Part shown: one piece after another, positions 40,251 through 51,316 of the stretch
Layout: every line of letters begins with the position of its first letter
How positions within the stretch are numbered: position 1 is the stretch's first letter
Source of the DNA: Oceanibaculum indicum P24
GTDB taxonomy: Bacteria; Pseudomonadota; Alphaproteobacteria; Oceanibaculales; Oceanibaculaceae
Direction of reading: 5' to 3'
Length of the DNA: 64,000 bases
NCBI RefSeq assembly: GCF_000299935.1
Contig: NZ_AMRL01000011.1
Span: 1-64,000 of the forward strand
The notes under the pieces: generated by a model
What the model was told of the DNA's origin: nothing
What the model saw: only the letters and a program-made list of their open reading frames with translations
The model's database searches: none
Position numbers and translations under genes: made by a program

Positions 40251-40994
40251 ATGATTGTAAGACAGGCCGCCAACGTCCTCGATCTGCTGGAGTTTTTCGC
40301 CAGGCGTGGGCAGCCCGCGACCCTGGCGGAGGTGTCGGCGGCGTTCGGCTGGCCGCGGTCTTCCACCTTCAACATCCTGACGACGCTAGCGGAGCGCGGC
40401 TTTCTCTATGAACCGCGCCCGCGCGCTGGTTATTACCCCAGCCCGCGCTGGATGGCGCTGGCGCAGGAGATCGCGGCAGCGGAACCGCTGCCGGATTTCG
40501 CCCACCCGCTGATCGAGCGTCTGTCGGCGGAAACCGGGGAGACGGCAGCCATCGTGGCGCCCGCCGGTACCCAGACCGTCTTCCTGGATGTGGTCGAATC
40601 GCCGGCCTCCATCCGTTATTTCGCACAGGCCGGCCACCGGCTGCCGATCCACGCCACCTCCTCCGGTCGGGCACTGCTGACGCAATATCCGAAGAAGGAG
40701 CGGCTGGCACTCTATCGCCGCATCGATTTCCAGCGCCACAGCGAGACCACGCCGCTAACGGCGGAGGATGTCGAGGCGCGGATGGCGGAAGAGGCCGCGC
40801 GCGGCTGGCACAGCAGCCATGCCGAATACAGCGCGGACCTTGCCGGCGTCGCCGTTCCGTTGCCGTTGGGCGAGCGGCGGCTGTCCGTGGTCATCGCCGG
40901 GCCGATGTTCCGCATGCAGGACCGTATGGCGGAGATTGCCGAGATTCTGCGCAATGCCGTGGCTAGCGCCAGCCCCCGCCCAGCGCCACGATAA
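40251..40994 (+). CDS. IclR-family transcriptional regulator
   Basis: The 247-aa product starts MIVRQAANVLDLLEFFARRGQPATLAEVSAAFGWPRSSTFNILTTL (winged HTH, residues 1-60) with the IclR effector domain behind it (VFLDVVESPASIRYFAQAGHRLPIHATSSGRALL). It lies directly after the lyase, so it probably controls the acyl-CoA operon in response to a pathway intermediate. Its 3' end overlaps the tail of the efflux operon (40963-40994) on the other strand. ATG 40251 is chosen over an upstream start at 40203 that would overlap the lyase. Confidence 0.9.
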   Translation: MIVRQAANVLDLLEFFARRGQPATLAEVSAAFGWPRSSTFNILTTLAERGFLYEPRPRAGYYPSPRWMALAQEIAAAEPLPDFAHPLIERLSAETGETAAIVAPAGTQTVFLDVVESPASIRYFAQAGHRLPIHATSSGRALLTQYPKKERLALYRRIDFQRHSETTPLTAEDVEARMAEEAARGWHSSHAEYSADLAGVAVPLPLGERRLSVVIAGPMFRMQDRMAEIAEILRNAVASASPRPAPR

Positions 40995-42369
40995 GGCGGA
41001 TCGAGGCGGCGAGCTGCTCGGCCTTGATTTCCAGCGCCGTGCGGCGACTGGTGTAGGTCTGGTTCTGCGCCACCGAGACTTCCAGGAAGGTCACCAGCCC
41101 GGCGCGATAGCGGTTGGTCACGACCCGCTCATTTTCCTCCGCCAGTTCGACCAGCCGCGCCTGCTGGCCGGCCTTGGCCTTCAGCATCTGCAGCGTTGCC
41201 AGCGCATCCTCGACTTCCTGGATGCCGGTGAGGAAGGTCTGTCGGTAGGCGGCCACCCGTTCGTCATATTGCGCACGGCTCTGCTCGACCAGCGCGCTGC
41301 GCCGGCCGCTGTCGAACAGGGTTGCCGCCAGCGACGGTCCGACCGACCAGATAAGCTGCGGGGCGCTGAACAGGTCGATGAAGCGGCCCTCCTGCAGGGC
41401 GCCCTGCGCGCTCAGGGTCAGGTCGGGAAACCACGCACCCTCGGCGACGCCGATATTGGCATTGGCCACGGCGACCTGCCGTTCGGCGGCAATCACGTCG
41501 GGACGCCGGACCAGCAGCGCGGACGGCATCTGCGCCGGGATGGCGGGTGGCGGCGGCAGCGCATCGGTGCGGGCGACGGAAAACCCGGCAGGCGGGCGGC
41601 CCAGCAGCACGGCAATCGCGTTCTCCTCCAGCAGGCGCTGCTGGCGCAGGTCAGTCTCCTGCGTCATCAGCGATTGCAGCTGCACTTCCGACTGGATGAC
41701 ATCGGCCCGCGCGGCGAGCCCGGCGCTGTACTGGTTGCGGGTCAGCTCCAGTGAGCGCGTATAGGCCTCCCGCGTCAGTTCCAGCAGGCCGAGATAAAGG
41801 TCGATGGCGCGGATACGCAGATAGGCCTGCGCCACGGTCGATTGCATGCTGAGCCGCATGGCGTCCAGATCGGCGGCGCTGCTGGCGATGCTGGCGCGGT
41901 CGGCCTCCAGCTGCCGGCGCACCTTGCCCCACAGATCCGGCACCCAGCTGGCGGTCGCGCCAAGCTGGTAGGCGGTGCCGTCGCTGCTGCTGGAAAGGCT
42001 GGAACCGCTGCCATTATTTTCCCGCCCGCTGCGCTGTATGCTGGCATTGCCCTGCACCTGCGGCAGTGCGCCGGCACGGGAAACCCGCAACTGCGCCAGC
42101 GCCTGCCGGAAACGGGCCTCGGCCTGCGCGACCGACAGGTTCGAGTCGGCGGTCGCGCGCATCAGCCCGTCGAGTTCCGGATCGTCATAGAGCACCCACC
42201 ATGCGCCCACCGGCGGCGGCTCCGCTGTGGAAAGGCTGCGCCACCCTGCTTCATGCTTGTAGGTGGCCGAAATCGGCACCTCGGGGCGGCTGTAATCCGG
42301 CCCGACCGTGCAGCCTGCCAGCAGCACGGCACCGAGCAAGAAGGCGGGGAAAGCGGCGTGTTGCGTCAT
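40963..42369 (-). CDS. Outer-membrane efflux lipoprotein, NodT/OprM family
   Basis: The 468-aa product has a lipobox LLAGC at about 20 and the two OEP repeats, from VGPDYSRPEVPI and GALPQVQGNASI to SLAATLFDSGRRSALVEQSRAQYDERVAAYRQTFLTG. It forms a trimeric TolC-like channel across the outer membrane. The ATG at 42369 overlaps the stop of the RND pump. It therefore completes an mdtABC-type tripartite system in one operon; in E. coli the partner TolC is encoded elsewhere. Confidence 0.93.
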   Translation of the reverse strand: MTQHAAFPAFLLGAVLLAGCTVGPDYSRPEVPISATYKHEAGWRSLSTAEPPPVGAWWVLYDDPELDGLMRATADSNLSVAQAEARFRQALAQLRVSRAGALPQVQGNASIQRSGRENNGSGSSLSSSSDGTAYQLGATASWVPDLWGKVRRQLEADRASIASSAADLDAMRLSMQSTVAQAYLRIRAIDLYLGLLELTREAYTRSLELTRNQYSAGLAARADVIQSEVQLQSLMTQETDLRQQRLLEENAIAVLLGRPPAGFSVARTDALPPPPAIPAQMPSALLVRRPDVIAAERQVAVANANIGVAEGAWFPDLTLSAQGALQEGRFIDLFSAPQLIWSVGPSLAATLFDSGRRSALVEQSRAQYDERVAAYRQTFLTGIQEVEDALATLQMLKAKAGQQARLVELAEENERVVTNRYRAGLVTFLEVSVAQNQTYTSRRTALEIKAEQLAASIRLIVALGGGWR

Positions 42370-45300
42370 GAGGCAAATCCGGTGCGGGCGAAGCGGCGCA
42401 GGCTCCATTGCCGCAGCCGCTCGAAATAGAGATAGACCACGGGGGTCGTGTAGAGGGTCAGCAGCTGGCTGACCGCCAGCCCGCCAATGATGGCGATGCC
42501 AAGCGGCTGGCGCATCTCCGCCCCCTCTCCCAGCCCGGCGGCCAGCGGCACCGCTCCCAGCAGGCCGGCCAGGTTGGTCATCAGGATCGGACGCAGCCGC
42601 AACAAGGCGGCATGGTGGATGGCCTCAAACGGGCTGTCACCATCGCGGCGCTGCCGTTCCAGTGCGAAATCCACCATCAGGATGGCGTTCTTCATGACGA
42701 TGCCGATCAGCAGGAACAGCCCCAGCAAAGCGATCAGGGTGAATTCCATGTTGCTGCCGCGCAAGGCCAGCAGCGCTCCGATGCCCGCCGATGGCAAGGT
42801 GGACAGGATGGTCAGCGGGTGCAGCGTGCTTTCATACAGCACACCCAGCAGCAGATAGACGGCCAGCAGCACCCCGGCAATCAGCAGCGGCTGGGCCTGC
42901 ACGCTTTCCTGAAAGCCGCGTGACCGGCCGCCGGTGCGGGCCTGCACCTCTGTCGGCAGCAGGATTTCCGCCAGCATGCGGTCGATGGCTTCCTGTGCCT
43001 GCTGGGTGGTCACGCCGGGCGCGAGGGAATAGCCGATGCTGGCCGCGGCAAACTGCGAATCGTGATAGATGCGGTCATCCGCCAGCCCGTAGCGGTAACT
43101 GCTGAAGCTGGAGAGCGGCACGCGCGCGCCATCGGCGGTGATCGCCTGCAGCTGATCCAGCACCGTCGGGCGCGCGGTGTAGCCCGGCATCAGCTCCATC
43201 ACCACGCGGTACTGGTTCTGGTCGTCATAGAGCGTGGCGACCTGCCGCTGAGAGAAGGAGTTGCCCAGGATGCCGGTGATGGTCTGCATGTTGATGCCAA
43301 GGCGCCGTGCTGCCTCCCGGTCGATATCGAGGATGACCTGCTGCGTGCCCTTGTCGCCCTCGGCCGAGACATCGACCAGTTCCGGCATCGACTGCATGGC
43401 TTCCGAGGCCCGCTGCGCCCAGCGTTGCAGCAGCGCGATATCGTCAGCCATCAGCACCAGCTCGGAATCGCTCTGGTTGAAGGAAAAACCCAGCCTGATG
43501 TCCTGATCGGCATAGAGGATCAGGAGGCCGCCCGGGACCGGCGGCACATTGCGGCGGATGCGGTTGATGACCTGCTGCGCACTGAGGCCGCCGCGTTCGG
43601 TCAGCGGCTTTAACTGTACGGTCAGAGAGGCATTGCTGACGCCGCCATTATCGCCGCTGGTGCCGGCGACATCGCTGACCGCCGGGTCGGCAAGCAGCAG
43701 GCGCCGGTAGGCCTCGATCTTCGGTTGCATCACCTGAAAGGAAAACCCGTCATCGCCGCGCACAAAACCGCGTATCTGCGAGGTGCTCTGCTGCGGCAGC
43801 AACCCCTTGGGTATGCTGATGTAGAGATAGATGTTGAGACCGATCACCGCCCCCAGCATCAGCAGCACGACGACGCCATGGCGCAGCGTCCAGGCCAGGC
43901 TGTCGGCATAGAGCGAGCGCACATCGGCGAACAGCCTGCCGGTCGCGCGCGAGAGCCAGCCGGCCTGCCGCTCCACCCGGCGGCGCAGCAGATGGGCGCA
44001 CATGGCCGGCGTCAGCGTTACCGACAGCAGCAGGGAGATCAGCACAGCCGCCACCAGCGTGATGGAAAATTCGCGGAACAGCCGCTGGATCAGTCCGCCC
44101 ATGAACAAAATTGAAAGAAAAACAAGGACAAGCGAGAAATTCATCGCCAGCAGCGTGAAGTTCACTTCCTGCGCGCCACGCAGGGCGGCGCGGTAGGGCG
44201 ACAGGCCGCCCTCGATATGACGCTGGATGTTCTCCAGCACGACGATGGCGTCGTCGACCACCAGCCCGGCCGCCACAATCAGCGCCATCAGCGACAGATT
44301 GTTCAGCGAGAAGCCATAGAGGTAGATGATGGCGCAGGCGCCGATCAGCGACACCGGGATGGCGATGCTGGGGATCAGCGCGGTGCGCACGCTGCCGAGG
44401 AACAGGAACACCACCAGCACCACCAGCGCCGAGGACAGCAGCAGCGTCAGCTGTGCTTCCTTCAGCGTCGCCCGGATGCCCGGCGAGCGGTCCATGACGA
44501 CGGTCAGCGAGGCATCCGCAGGCAGCAGCGCGCGCAGTTCCGGCAGCCTTTCGTTGATGGCGTCGATGGTCTCGACGATGTTGGCGCCGCTCTGCCGGCT
44601 CACCGTCATGATCACGGCGGTCTGGTCATTGTGGAACCCGCTGCGGTAGCGGTTCTCGACCGAATCGGTGACGCTTGCCACATCCTGCAACCGTACCGCG
44701 GCGCCATCCTGCCAGCGGATGATCAGCGGCGCATAATCGGCCGCCTGGCGCAGTGGCTCGCTGATGGTGATCTGCCAGCGGCGCTCCCCCTCCTCCACCA
44801 GCCCCAGCGGCCGGGTCGGGTTGGTCTGGGCAATCGCCGTGCGCACCTCGTCCAGCGCGATGCCGTAATGCGCCAGCATGCCGGGGTTCAGCTGCACCCG
44901 GACGGCGGGCAGTGAGGCGCCGCCCAGGCTGACCTCGCCGACGCCGGATATCTGCGCGATCTTCTGCGCCAGGATGGTCGAGGCGACATCGTATATCTGC
45001 CCCTGCGACAGGTTGGGCGAGCTGACCGCCAGCGCCATGATCGGCGCCTGCGACGGGTTGATCTTGCGATAGGTCGGCAGGCCCGGCATACCGCTGGGCA
45101 GCTGGTTGCGCACCGTATTGATCGCCGCCTGCACGTCACGGGCAGCGTCGTGGATATCGCGCCCTAGCTCGAACTGAAGGTTGATCCGGGTCGTGCCCTG
45201 CGCGCTGGAGGAGGTCAGTGCGGTGATACCATCGATGCTGCCCAGCGCGCGTTCCAGCGGTGTCGCAACGGTGGCGGCCATGCTTTCCGGGCTGGCGCCG

Positions 45301-45455
45301 GGCAGGCTGGCGCTGACAACGATGGACGGGAAATCCACCTGCGGCAGCGGCGAGACCGGCAGCAACCGCCAGGCCAGCACGCCGACCAGCAGCAGCGCCA
45401 GCGCCATCAGGCTGGTGCCGACCGGGCGGCGGATGAAGGGTTGGGCGATGTTCAT
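42366..45455 (-). CDS. mdtC: RND multidrug efflux permease, MdtC-like
   Basis: The 1029-aa inner-membrane pump has 12 membrane segments, two large periplasmic loops and the RND landmarks: [22 protein letters not shown] near the N-terminus, [43 protein letters not shown] around TM2-TM4 with the proton-relay aspartates in [14 protein letters not shown], and a second half [12 protein letters not shown]. MdtC usually functions with MdtB as a heterotrimer for novobiocin and bile-salt-like substrates. Its start overlaps the end of the MdtB-like gene (ATGA). Confidence 0.94.
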   Translation of the reverse strand: MNIAQPFIRRPVGTSLMALALLLVGVLAWRLLPVSPLPQVDFPSIVVSASLPGASPESMAATVATPLERALGSIDGITALTSSSAQGTTRINLQFELGRDIHDAARDVQAAINTVRNQLPSGMPGLPTYRKINPSQAPIMALAVSSPNLSQGQIYDVASTILAQKIAQISGVGEVSLGGASLPAVRVQLNPGMLAHYGIALDEVRTAIAQTNPTRPLGLVEEGERRWQITISEPLRQAADYAPLIIRWQDGAAVRLQDVASVTDSVENRYRSGFHNDQTAVIMTVSRQSGANIVETIDAINERLPELRALLPADASLTVVMDRSPGIRATLKEAQLTLLLSSALVVLVVFLFLGSVRTALIPSIAIPVSLIGACAIIYLYGFSLNNLSLMALIVAAGLVVDDAIVVLENIQRHIEGGLSPYRAALRGAQEVNFTLLAMNFSLVLVFLSILFMGGLIQRLFREFSITLVAAVLISLLLSVTLTPAMCAHLLRRRVERQAGWLSRATGRLFADVRSLYADSLAWTLRHGVVVLLMLGAVIGLNIYLYISIPKGLLPQQSTSQIRGFVRGDDGFSFQVMQPKIEAYRRLLLADPAVSDVAGTSGDNGGVSNASLTVQLKPLTERGGLSAQQVINRIRRNVPPVPGGLLILYADQDIRLGFSFNQSDSELVLMADDIALLQRWAQRASEAMQSMPELVDVSAEGDKGTQQVILDIDREAARRLGINMQTITGILGNSFSQRQVATLYDDQNQYRVVMELMPGYTARPTVLDQLQAITADGARVPLSSFSSYRYGLADDRIYHDSQFAAASIGYSLAPGVTTQQAQEAIDRMLAEILLPTEVQARTGGRSRGFQESVQAQPLLIAGVLLAVYLLLGVLYESTLHPLTILSTLPSAGIGALLALRGSNMEFTLIALLGLFLLIGIVMKNAILMVDFALERQRRDGDSPFEAIHHAALLRLRPILMTNLAGLLGAVPLAAGLGEGAEMRQPLGIAIIGGLAVSQLLTLYTTPVVYLYFERLRQWSLRRFARTGFAS

Positions 45456-48400
45456 GCCGCCCCGCGCCCCGCTGCCGCTTCGCCGGCTTCCCTGCGGCGC
45501 CGGGTCAGCCGGTCGAAGAACAGATAGACCACCGGTGTGGTGAACAGGGTCAGCAGCTGGCTGACCAGCAGCCCGCCCACCATGACGATGCCCAGCGGCT
45601 GGCGCAGCTCCGCCCCGCTACCGCTGGCCAGCATCAGCGGCAAGGCGCCGAACAGCGCGGCCAGCGTGGTCATCAGGATCGGGCGGAAGCGCAGCAGCGC
45701 AGCGCGGTGGATCGCATCGCGCGGGCTGAGTCCCTGATGGCGCTGCGCCTCCAGCGCGAAATCGACCATCATGATGCCGTTCTTCTTCACCAGCCCGATC
45801 AGCAGCACGATGCCGATGACCGCGATCAGATCAAGCGGCCGGCCGGTCAGCAGCAGTGCGGCCAGCGCGCCGACCGTCGCCGATGGCAGGGTGGACAGGA
45901 TGGTGACTGGATGGATGGTGCTCTCATACAGCACGCCAAGGACAATATACATCGTCACCACCGCCGCCAGGATCAGCCACAGCGTGTTGGACAGCGAGGC
46001 GCGGAAGGCCTCGGCGGCCCCCTGGAAACGGCGCTCCACCTCCACCGGCAGGCCGATCTCCCTTTCCACCGCCTCAATGGCCTCGACCGCGGCGCCCAGA
46101 GACACCTCCTCGGCCAGGTTGAAGGAGATGGTGACCGCCGGAAACTGCGCCTGATGGCTGATCAGCAGCGGTGTCTGGCGCTGGCTGACCCGTGCCACAG
46201 TAAGCAGCGGCACGGGCTGGCCGTCGGGCGTCTGGATGAACACGTCCTGCAGCGCTTCCGGCCCCTGCGCCTGTGCCGGATCGACTTCCAGGATCACCCG
46301 ATACTGGTTGGCCTGGGTGAACATGGTGGCGATCTGCCGCTGCCCAAAGGCGCTCTGCAGCACGCTGACGATCTGCGTGGTGTCGATGCCGAGGCGCGCC
46401 GCCGCGTCACGGTCGATCTCGACATAGGCCTGCAGTCCGCCATTCATCAGGTCATTGGCGACGTCGGCCAGCTCCGGCCGCGCCTGAAGCGCCTCCATCA
46501 ACGGCGTCACCCAGCGTGCCAGCACCTCGCGGTCGGGGTGGCTCAGGGTGAACTGGAACTGCGTGCGGCTGACGCGGTCCTCAATGGTCAGCTCCTGCAC
46601 CGGCTGGAACCAGGCAGTGATGCCGACGATGTCGCTGACCTCCCCGCGCAGCCGGGCGATGATCTCGGTCGCCGACGCGCCGCGTTCCCCATGCGGTTTC
46701 AGGTTCACCAGCATGCGGCCGCTGTTCAGCGTGGCGTTGCTGCCATCCACCCCGATGAAGGAGGACAGGTTGGCGACATCTGGGTCCTTCAGGATGCGCG
46801 TTGCCAACGCCTGCTGGCGTTCGGCCATCGCCTGGAAGGAGATCGATTGCGGGGCTTCGGTCACCACCTGGATGACGCCGCTGTCCTGCACCGGGAAGAA
46901 GCCCTTGGGTACGGCGAGATAGAGGATGCCGGTCAGCGCCAGCGTCGCCAGCATCACCCCCATTGTCAGCGTCCGGTGCAGCAGCACCCAGTCCAGCCAG
47001 ATCCCGTAGCGCGCGATCAGCCGGTCCATGAAGCCGGGCTTGCCGGTCTCATTCGCATGCAGGGCCGGCAGCATGCGGGCACTCATCATCGGCGTCAGCG
47101 TCAGCGAGACGGCCAGCGAGATCAGGATGGCAATAGCCAGCGTGACGGCGAACTCATGGAATAGCCGCCCCACCACATCGCCCATGAACAGCAGCGGGAT
47201 CAGTACCGCGACCAGCGACAGCGTCAGCGACACCAGGGTGAAGCTGATTTCCGACGCGCCCTTCAGGGCGGCCTGCAGCGGCGGCAGCCCCTTCTCCCGG
47301 TGGCGGGCGATATTCTCCAGCATGACGATGGCGTCATCGACGACGAAGCCGGTGGCGATGGTCAGCGCCATCAGCGTCAGATTGTTGATCGAGAATCCGG
47401 CCAGATAGATCACCCCGAAGGTGCCGACCAGAGACAGCGGCACCACCACGCTGGGGATGATCGTCGCGCGGGCATTGCCCAGAAAGGCGAAGGTGACGGC
47501 GACCACCAGCGCGATGGCGAACAGCAGTTCGATCTGCACGTCACGCACCGAGGCGCGGATGCTCTGCGTGCGGTCGGTCAGGACCGAGACCGTGACCGAT
47601 GCCGGCAGGCTGGATGAGAGCTGCGGCAGCAATGTACGCACCCGGTCGGCAACGTCGATCACATTGGCGCCGGGCTGACGCTGGATGTTCAGCAGGATCG
47701 CCGGCACCTCGCCGGACCAGGCCGCCAGGAAGCGGTCCTCCGCGCCATTCTCGACCGTGGCCACATCGCCCAGCCGCAAGGCCGCGCCATCCTGCCAGGT
47801 CAGGATCAGCTGACGGTAGCCGTCCACCGTGCGGATCTGGTCGTTGGCATCCAGTAGGGTGGAGCGGAACGGCCCGTCGAAGCTGCCCTTGGCCTGGTTC
47901 GCATTGGCGCTGGCGATGGCGCTGCGCACATCCTCCACCGTCAGGCCGGCGGTGGCGAGCGCACCGGGGTTGACCTTCACGCGGATCGCCGGGCGCTGCC
48001 CGCCGGCCAGGCTGACCAGCCCGACGCCGGACACCTGCGCCAGCTTCTGCGCCATGCGGGTATCGACCAGGTCATAGACGGTCGGCAGCGGCAGCTCGGA
48101 CGAGGTAATGGCCAGCGTCAGGATCGGCGCATCGGCCGGATTCACCTTGCGATAGACCGGGGGCACCGGCAGGTCGTTCGGCAGCAGGCTGCTGGCGGTG
48201 CTAAGCGCCGACTGGACCTCCTGCTCGGCGACGCCCAGATCGACCGTCAGCGCGAATTGCAGAGTGATGACCGACGCCCCGCCGGAACTGCTGGAAGACA
48301 TCTGCTTCAGGCCCGGAATCTGGCCGAGGCGGCGTTCCAGCGGCGCGGTGATGGTGCGCGACGTCACGTCCGGGCTGGCGCCGGGATAGAAGGTGAAGAC

Positions 48401-48538
48401 CTGGATGATCGGGTAATCCACCTGCGGCAGCGCCGCCACCGGCAGCAGGCGCCAGGTCAGGATGCCCGACAGCAGCAGCGCCAGCATCAGGAGTGAGGTG
48501 GCGACCGGCCGCAGGATGAAGGGGCGCGAGATGTTCAT
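45452..48538 (-). CDS. mdtB: RND multidrug efflux permease, MdtB-like
   Basis: The 1028-aa RND pump has [43 protein letters not shown] at the start, the relay motif [17 protein letters not shown], and [30 protein letters not shown] and [18 protein letters not shown] in the second half. It resembles the MdtB/MuxB side of paired pumps. The full-length protein follows the membrane fusion gene by 6 bases. It is expected to assemble 2:1 with MdtC. Confidence 0.94.
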   Translation of the reverse strand: MNISRPFILRPVATSLLMLALLLSGILTWRLLPVAALPQVDYPIIQVFTFYPGASPDVTSRTITAPLERRLGQIPGLKQMSSSSSGGASVITLQFALTVDLGVAEQEVQSALSTASSLLPNDLPVPPVYRKVNPADAPILTLAITSSELPLPTVYDLVDTRMAQKLAQVSGVGLVSLAGGQRPAIRVKVNPGALATAGLTVEDVRSAIASANANQAKGSFDGPFRSTLLDANDQIRTVDGYRQLILTWQDGAALRLGDVATVENGAEDRFLAAWSGEVPAILLNIQRQPGANVIDVADRVRTLLPQLSSSLPASVTVSVLTDRTQSIRASVRDVQIELLFAIALVVAVTFAFLGNARATIIPSVVVPLSLVGTFGVIYLAGFSINNLTLMALTIATGFVVDDAIVMLENIARHREKGLPPLQAALKGASEISFTLVSLTLSLVAVLIPLLFMGDVVGRLFHEFAVTLAIAILISLAVSLTLTPMMSARMLPALHANETGKPGFMDRLIARYGIWLDWVLLHRTLTMGVMLATLALTGILYLAVPKGFFPVQDSGVIQVVTEAPQSISFQAMAERQQALATRILKDPDVANLSSFIGVDGSNATLNSGRMLVNLKPHGERGASATEIIARLRGEVSDIVGITAWFQPVQELTIEDRVSRTQFQFTLSHPDREVLARWVTPLMEALQARPELADVANDLMNGGLQAYVEIDRDAAARLGIDTTQIVSVLQSAFGQRQIATMFTQANQYRVILEVDPAQAQGPEALQDVFIQTPDGQPVPLLTVARVSQRQTPLLISHQAQFPAVTISFNLAEEVSLGAAVEAIEAVEREIGLPVEVERRFQGAAEAFRASLSNTLWLILAAVVTMYIVLGVLYESTIHPVTILSTLPSATVGALAALLLTGRPLDLIAVIGIVLLIGLVKKNGIMMVDFALEAQRHQGLSPRDAIHRAALLRFRPILMTTLAALFGALPLMLASGSGAELRQPLGIVMVGGLLVSQLLTLFTTPVVYLFFDRLTRRRREAGEAAAGRGAA

Positions 48539-48544
48539 GAGGCG

Positions 48545-49837
48545 TCAGCCGCCGCGATTCTGCCGCTGTGCGGGGGTGTTCTGGGCCGGGCTGCCGGAGC
48601 CGCCCTCCTTGACGATGGTGACCTCCCTGCCCTCGCGCAGCCGGTCCAGCCCTTCCAGCACCACCTCGTCGCCTTTCGTCAGACTCTCCGTAACGGCAAT
48701 CCGGCCGCCGCTGGTGGGGCCGAGGCTGACCGGCCGGACCGTCGCCTTGCCGTCAACGATCATATAAACGTATGTGCCTTGCGCGCCATATTGCACGGCA
48801 TCGGCCGGAATGGTGACCGCCCCTTCCAGCGTGCGCACCCGCAGCCGCACATTCACGAACTGGTTGGGAAACAGCGCATCGTCTTCATTTTCGAACTGCG
48901 CCTTCAGCCGCAGCGTGCCTGTGGCGATGTCGATCTGATTGTCCAGCGTGGTCAGCACGCCTTCGGCCAGCATCTGCCGCTCGCTGCGGTCCCAGGCCTC
49001 CACCGCCAGCAGCCGGCCCGCCCGGTGTGCGGCACGGACATCGGCGAGCTGTACCTCGGGCACGGTGAACTGCACGGCAATCGGCTGGGTCTGGGTGATG
49101 GTGACAAGGCCTTCGGTATCGCCGCTGGCGATCAGATTGCCAGCATCGATCCGGCGCAGGCCAAGGCGTCCGCCGATCGGCGCGGTGATCTTCGTATAGG
49201 AAAGCTGCAGCTTGGCGTTATCCACCTGGGCGCGGTTGGTCATCAGCGTTCCGCGCAGCTGGTTCACCAGCGCCTCCTGCGCGTCGAGCTGCTGGCGGGC
49301 GATGGAATCCTGCTGGAACAGCCGCTTGTAGATGGCGAGGTCGCTTTCCGCGTTCTTCAACTGGGCGAGGTTCTGCTGCAACGTGCCTTCCGCCTGGGCG
49401 AGCGCGACGCGGAAGGGCTCCGGGTCGATCTCCGCCAGCACCTCGCCGGCCTCGACCCGCTCCCCTTCCTGAAACAGGACGCTGTGCAGCAGCCCGTCCA
49501 CCCGACTGCGGACCACCACAGTGTTCATTGGCGCCACCGTGCCGATGGCCTTCACCTCGACCGCCATATCCTCGACGGCCGCCGGAACCACCCGGACCGG
49601 CACCGGTGCCGCCCATGGATTGGCTCCCCCGCCACGCGACATGGGGCCGGGCTGTGGAACTTCCGGGGTGCGCAACAGGTAATGCCAGGCAAGCACGCCC
49701 GCAATCGCTAGCGTCACCAGAAACAGGATCGCGCTGACCCTCCGGCCAGAGAGTGGGCGGCCAGAGGATGGACGACCCGAAACAGGACGCTCCGAGGCAG
49801 GCCGGTCGGCGGAGGAAGGAAGCTCTGGCTCAGTCAT
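48545..49837 (-). CDS. mdtA: Membrane fusion protein, MdtA-like
   Basis: The 430-aa adaptor has an unusual Pro/Ser/Arg-rich N-terminus with repeats of SGRP/SGR (residues about 15-32). A membrane anchor VSAILFLVTLAIAGVLAWHYLL follows, then the barrel-sandwich domain (VRSRVDGLLHSVLFQEGERV), a helical hairpin (ALAQAEGTLQQNLAQLKNAESD) and VTIPADAVQYGAQGTYVYM. It links the two RND pumps to the outer channel. It is the promoter-proximal gene of the four-gene operon. Confidence 0.93.
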   Translation of the reverse strand: MTEPELPSSADRPASERPVSGRPSSGRPLSGRRVSAILFLVTLAIAGVLAWHYLLRTPEVPQPGPMSRGGGANPWAAPVPVRVVPAAVEDMAVEVKAIGTVAPMNTVVVRSRVDGLLHSVLFQEGERVEAGEVLAEIDPEPFRVALAQAEGTLQQNLAQLKNAESDLAIYKRLFQQDSIARQQLDAQEALVNQLRGTLMTNRAQVDNAKLQLSYTKITAPIGGRLGLRRIDAGNLIASGDTEGLVTITQTQPIAVQFTVPEVQLADVRAAHRAGRLLAVEAWDRSERQMLAEGVLTTLDNQIDIATGTLRLKAQFENEDDALFPNQFVNVRLRVRTLEGAVTIPADAVQYGAQGTYVYMIVDGKATVRPVSLGPTSGGRIAVTESLTKGDEVVLEGLDRLREGREVTIVKEGGSGSPAQNTPAQRQNRGG

Positions 49838-50154
49838 GAATACCCATGCGGAAGAGATAGGTGCAGGCGGCGCCGGCGCCAGCTCTCCGAGCCGTACCAG
49901 CCCCCATGGAAGTCGGTTGGGAAACCAGCTTGGGAAAGGGCTCTCGGCGTAGGCGCGAATGATTATTAGATGATGGGAACAGTGCGGGAAACCCCTGCTT
50001 TCGGTCGCTCGTCCTATGGGAGAAAACGCGCGACACAGGCATTTCCGTCGCGGTTACCGGCGTTGTCGTCGTGTTTGCACAGTAAACAAAATCTGTTGCA
50101 CCGGAAGGAGGATAATGCTTGCATGTGAGGCAACTTGATTAATTCCATGTGCAA
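49838..50154. promoter_or_regulatory. Divergent gap between mdtA and the XRE-cupin gene
   Basis: 317 bases without a gene. TGCACAG at 50076-50082 and CTGTTGCA at 50093-50100 form an imperfect inverted repeat in a T-rich stretch, a candidate operator for the XRE regulator. GGAGG (50106-50110) precedes a seven-codon ATG frame (50114) that could be a leader. No terminator or other structure is convincing. Confidence 0.4.
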
Positions 50155-50823
50155 ATGAACCTCATCGATCACAGTTTGCGCCAGATCGGCATTTCCATCC
50201 GGGAACGCCGGGCCGCGCGCCAGATGACCCTTGCGGAGCTAGCCGGCCAGACCGGCATGTCCCTCTCCTTCCTGTCGCGCGTCGAGCGCGGACAGGCGCA
50301 GACTTCGGTCGGCAACCTCATCCGCATTGCCGAGGCGCTGGGCGGCACGCTTCACGATCTGATTGGCCCGCCACCCGCCGAGGATAAGGGCTTCACCCTT
50401 TTCCGCTCCGCCGAATCGGCGCCGTCGGGCATTTCCGGTAGCGGCTATCGCTGGACTCCAGTTTCCGAGGGCGGCGCCGGGCGCAGTATCGAGGCAATCC
50501 TGCTGGACCTGCCCGCCGGCCCCGTCGCCGATACCCGGTTTTCGCATCCGGGCGAGGAAATCTGCTACGTGCTGGAAGGCCAGGTGCGCTTCATCGTGGG
50601 CGAGACCAGCACCGTCCTGGCGACCGGCGATGCCATCCATCTGCGCTCCGACATTCCGCACACCGCCACCGCCGAGGGTGGGCCGGCGCGGGTGCTGATG
50701 ATGACACACCACCCCTCCGGGCCGTCCACCGGGCCAGGCGAGCGGCCGGACTGGTGGAATCCGGGTGGGATCACACAGCCGAACGAAAACAGGCCAAACG
50801 ATAACAGGGAGGATCAGGAATGA
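50155..50823 (+). CDS. XRE-family regulator with C-terminal cupin
   Basis: The 222-aa product has an N-terminal lambda-type HTH (residues about 12-66, RQIGISIRERRAARQMTLAELAGQTGMSLSFLSRVERGQ) and a C-terminal cupin (GYRWTPVSEGG, RFSHPGEEICYVLEGQVRFIVGETSTVLATGDAIHLRSDIPHTA). Such proteins, like PuuR, sense a small ligand through the cupin and repress nearby catabolic genes. I chose ATG 50155. Its 3' tail is polar, and the stop overlaps the next cupin gene. It may control that gene or the nearby transport genes. Confidence 0.9.
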   Translation: MNLIDHSLRQIGISIRERRAARQMTLAELAGQTGMSLSFLSRVERGQAQTSVGNLIRIAEALGGTLHDLIGPPPAEDKGFTLFRSAESAPSGISGSGYRWTPVSEGGAGRSIEAILLDLPAGPVADTRFSHPGEEICYVLEGQVRFIVGETSTVLATGDAIHLRSDIPHTATAEGGPARVLMMTHHPSGPSTGPGERPDWWNPGGITQPNENRPNDNREDQE

Positions 50824-51266
50824 GCCAGCAGACAGCACCGATTGCCCGTGAGGGCCACCAGCCCTTCGAGGCCCGGCATCGCGACGATATCGACTGGGAG
50901 ACCATCCGCTGGCCGGGCGAGACCGGCAAGATGCTGTTCCACCCGCGCCCGGAACGGCCGACCGAGCCGAATGCCGGCATCCTGAGGCTGGAACCGGGGG
51001 CGCACCATCCGCTGCACAAGCATGATTTCGCGCAGATCTGGTACATCCTTGAGGGCGAGTTCCGCATCGGTGGCGGCACCTACGGTCCCGGCACGATGAT
51101 CTTTCACCCCGACCCGCATTTCGAGGATGAGTTCAGGACAGAGACCGGCGGCGAGATCCTGATCGTGCAGTATCCCGGCCCGACCACCGGCGGGAGGCCG
51201 ATCTATGACAAGCGCTTCAACATGGCCGACCGCAAGCCCATCGCGGCGGAACGCACCGACCTCTAA
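50820..51266 (+). CDS. Cupin-domain protein
   Basis: The 148-aa single cupin has the metal motif LEPGAHHPLHKHDFAQIWYILEGEFRIGGGTYGPGTMIFHPDPHFEDE with the usual His-Gln/Glu-His set. The start overlaps the regulator gene stop (GAATGA), so they are cotranscribed. It is probably a small-molecule-binding or oxygenase-type accessory of the same pathway. Substrate unknown. Confidence 0.85.
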   Translation: MSQQTAPIAREGHQPFEARHRDDIDWETIRWPGETGKMLFHPRPERPTEPNAGILRLEPGAHHPLHKHDFAQIWYILEGEFRIGGGTYGPGTMIFHPDPHFEDEFRTETGGEILIVQYPGPTTGGRPIYDKRFNMADRKPIAAERTDL

Positions 51267-51279
51267 GGCGGAAAGATCA

Positions 51280-51306
51280 CCGGCCTTGCCTGAGGCAAGG
51301 CCGGTT
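51280..51306. terminator. Bidirectional terminator between cupin and livF
   Basis: A perfect 11-bp stem (51280-51290 with 51294-51304), loop TGA, followed by TTT. It sits 14 bases after the cupin stop and 13 before the livF end, so it can end both convergent transcripts. Confidence 0.8.
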
Positions 51307-51316
51307 TGCGCATTAC

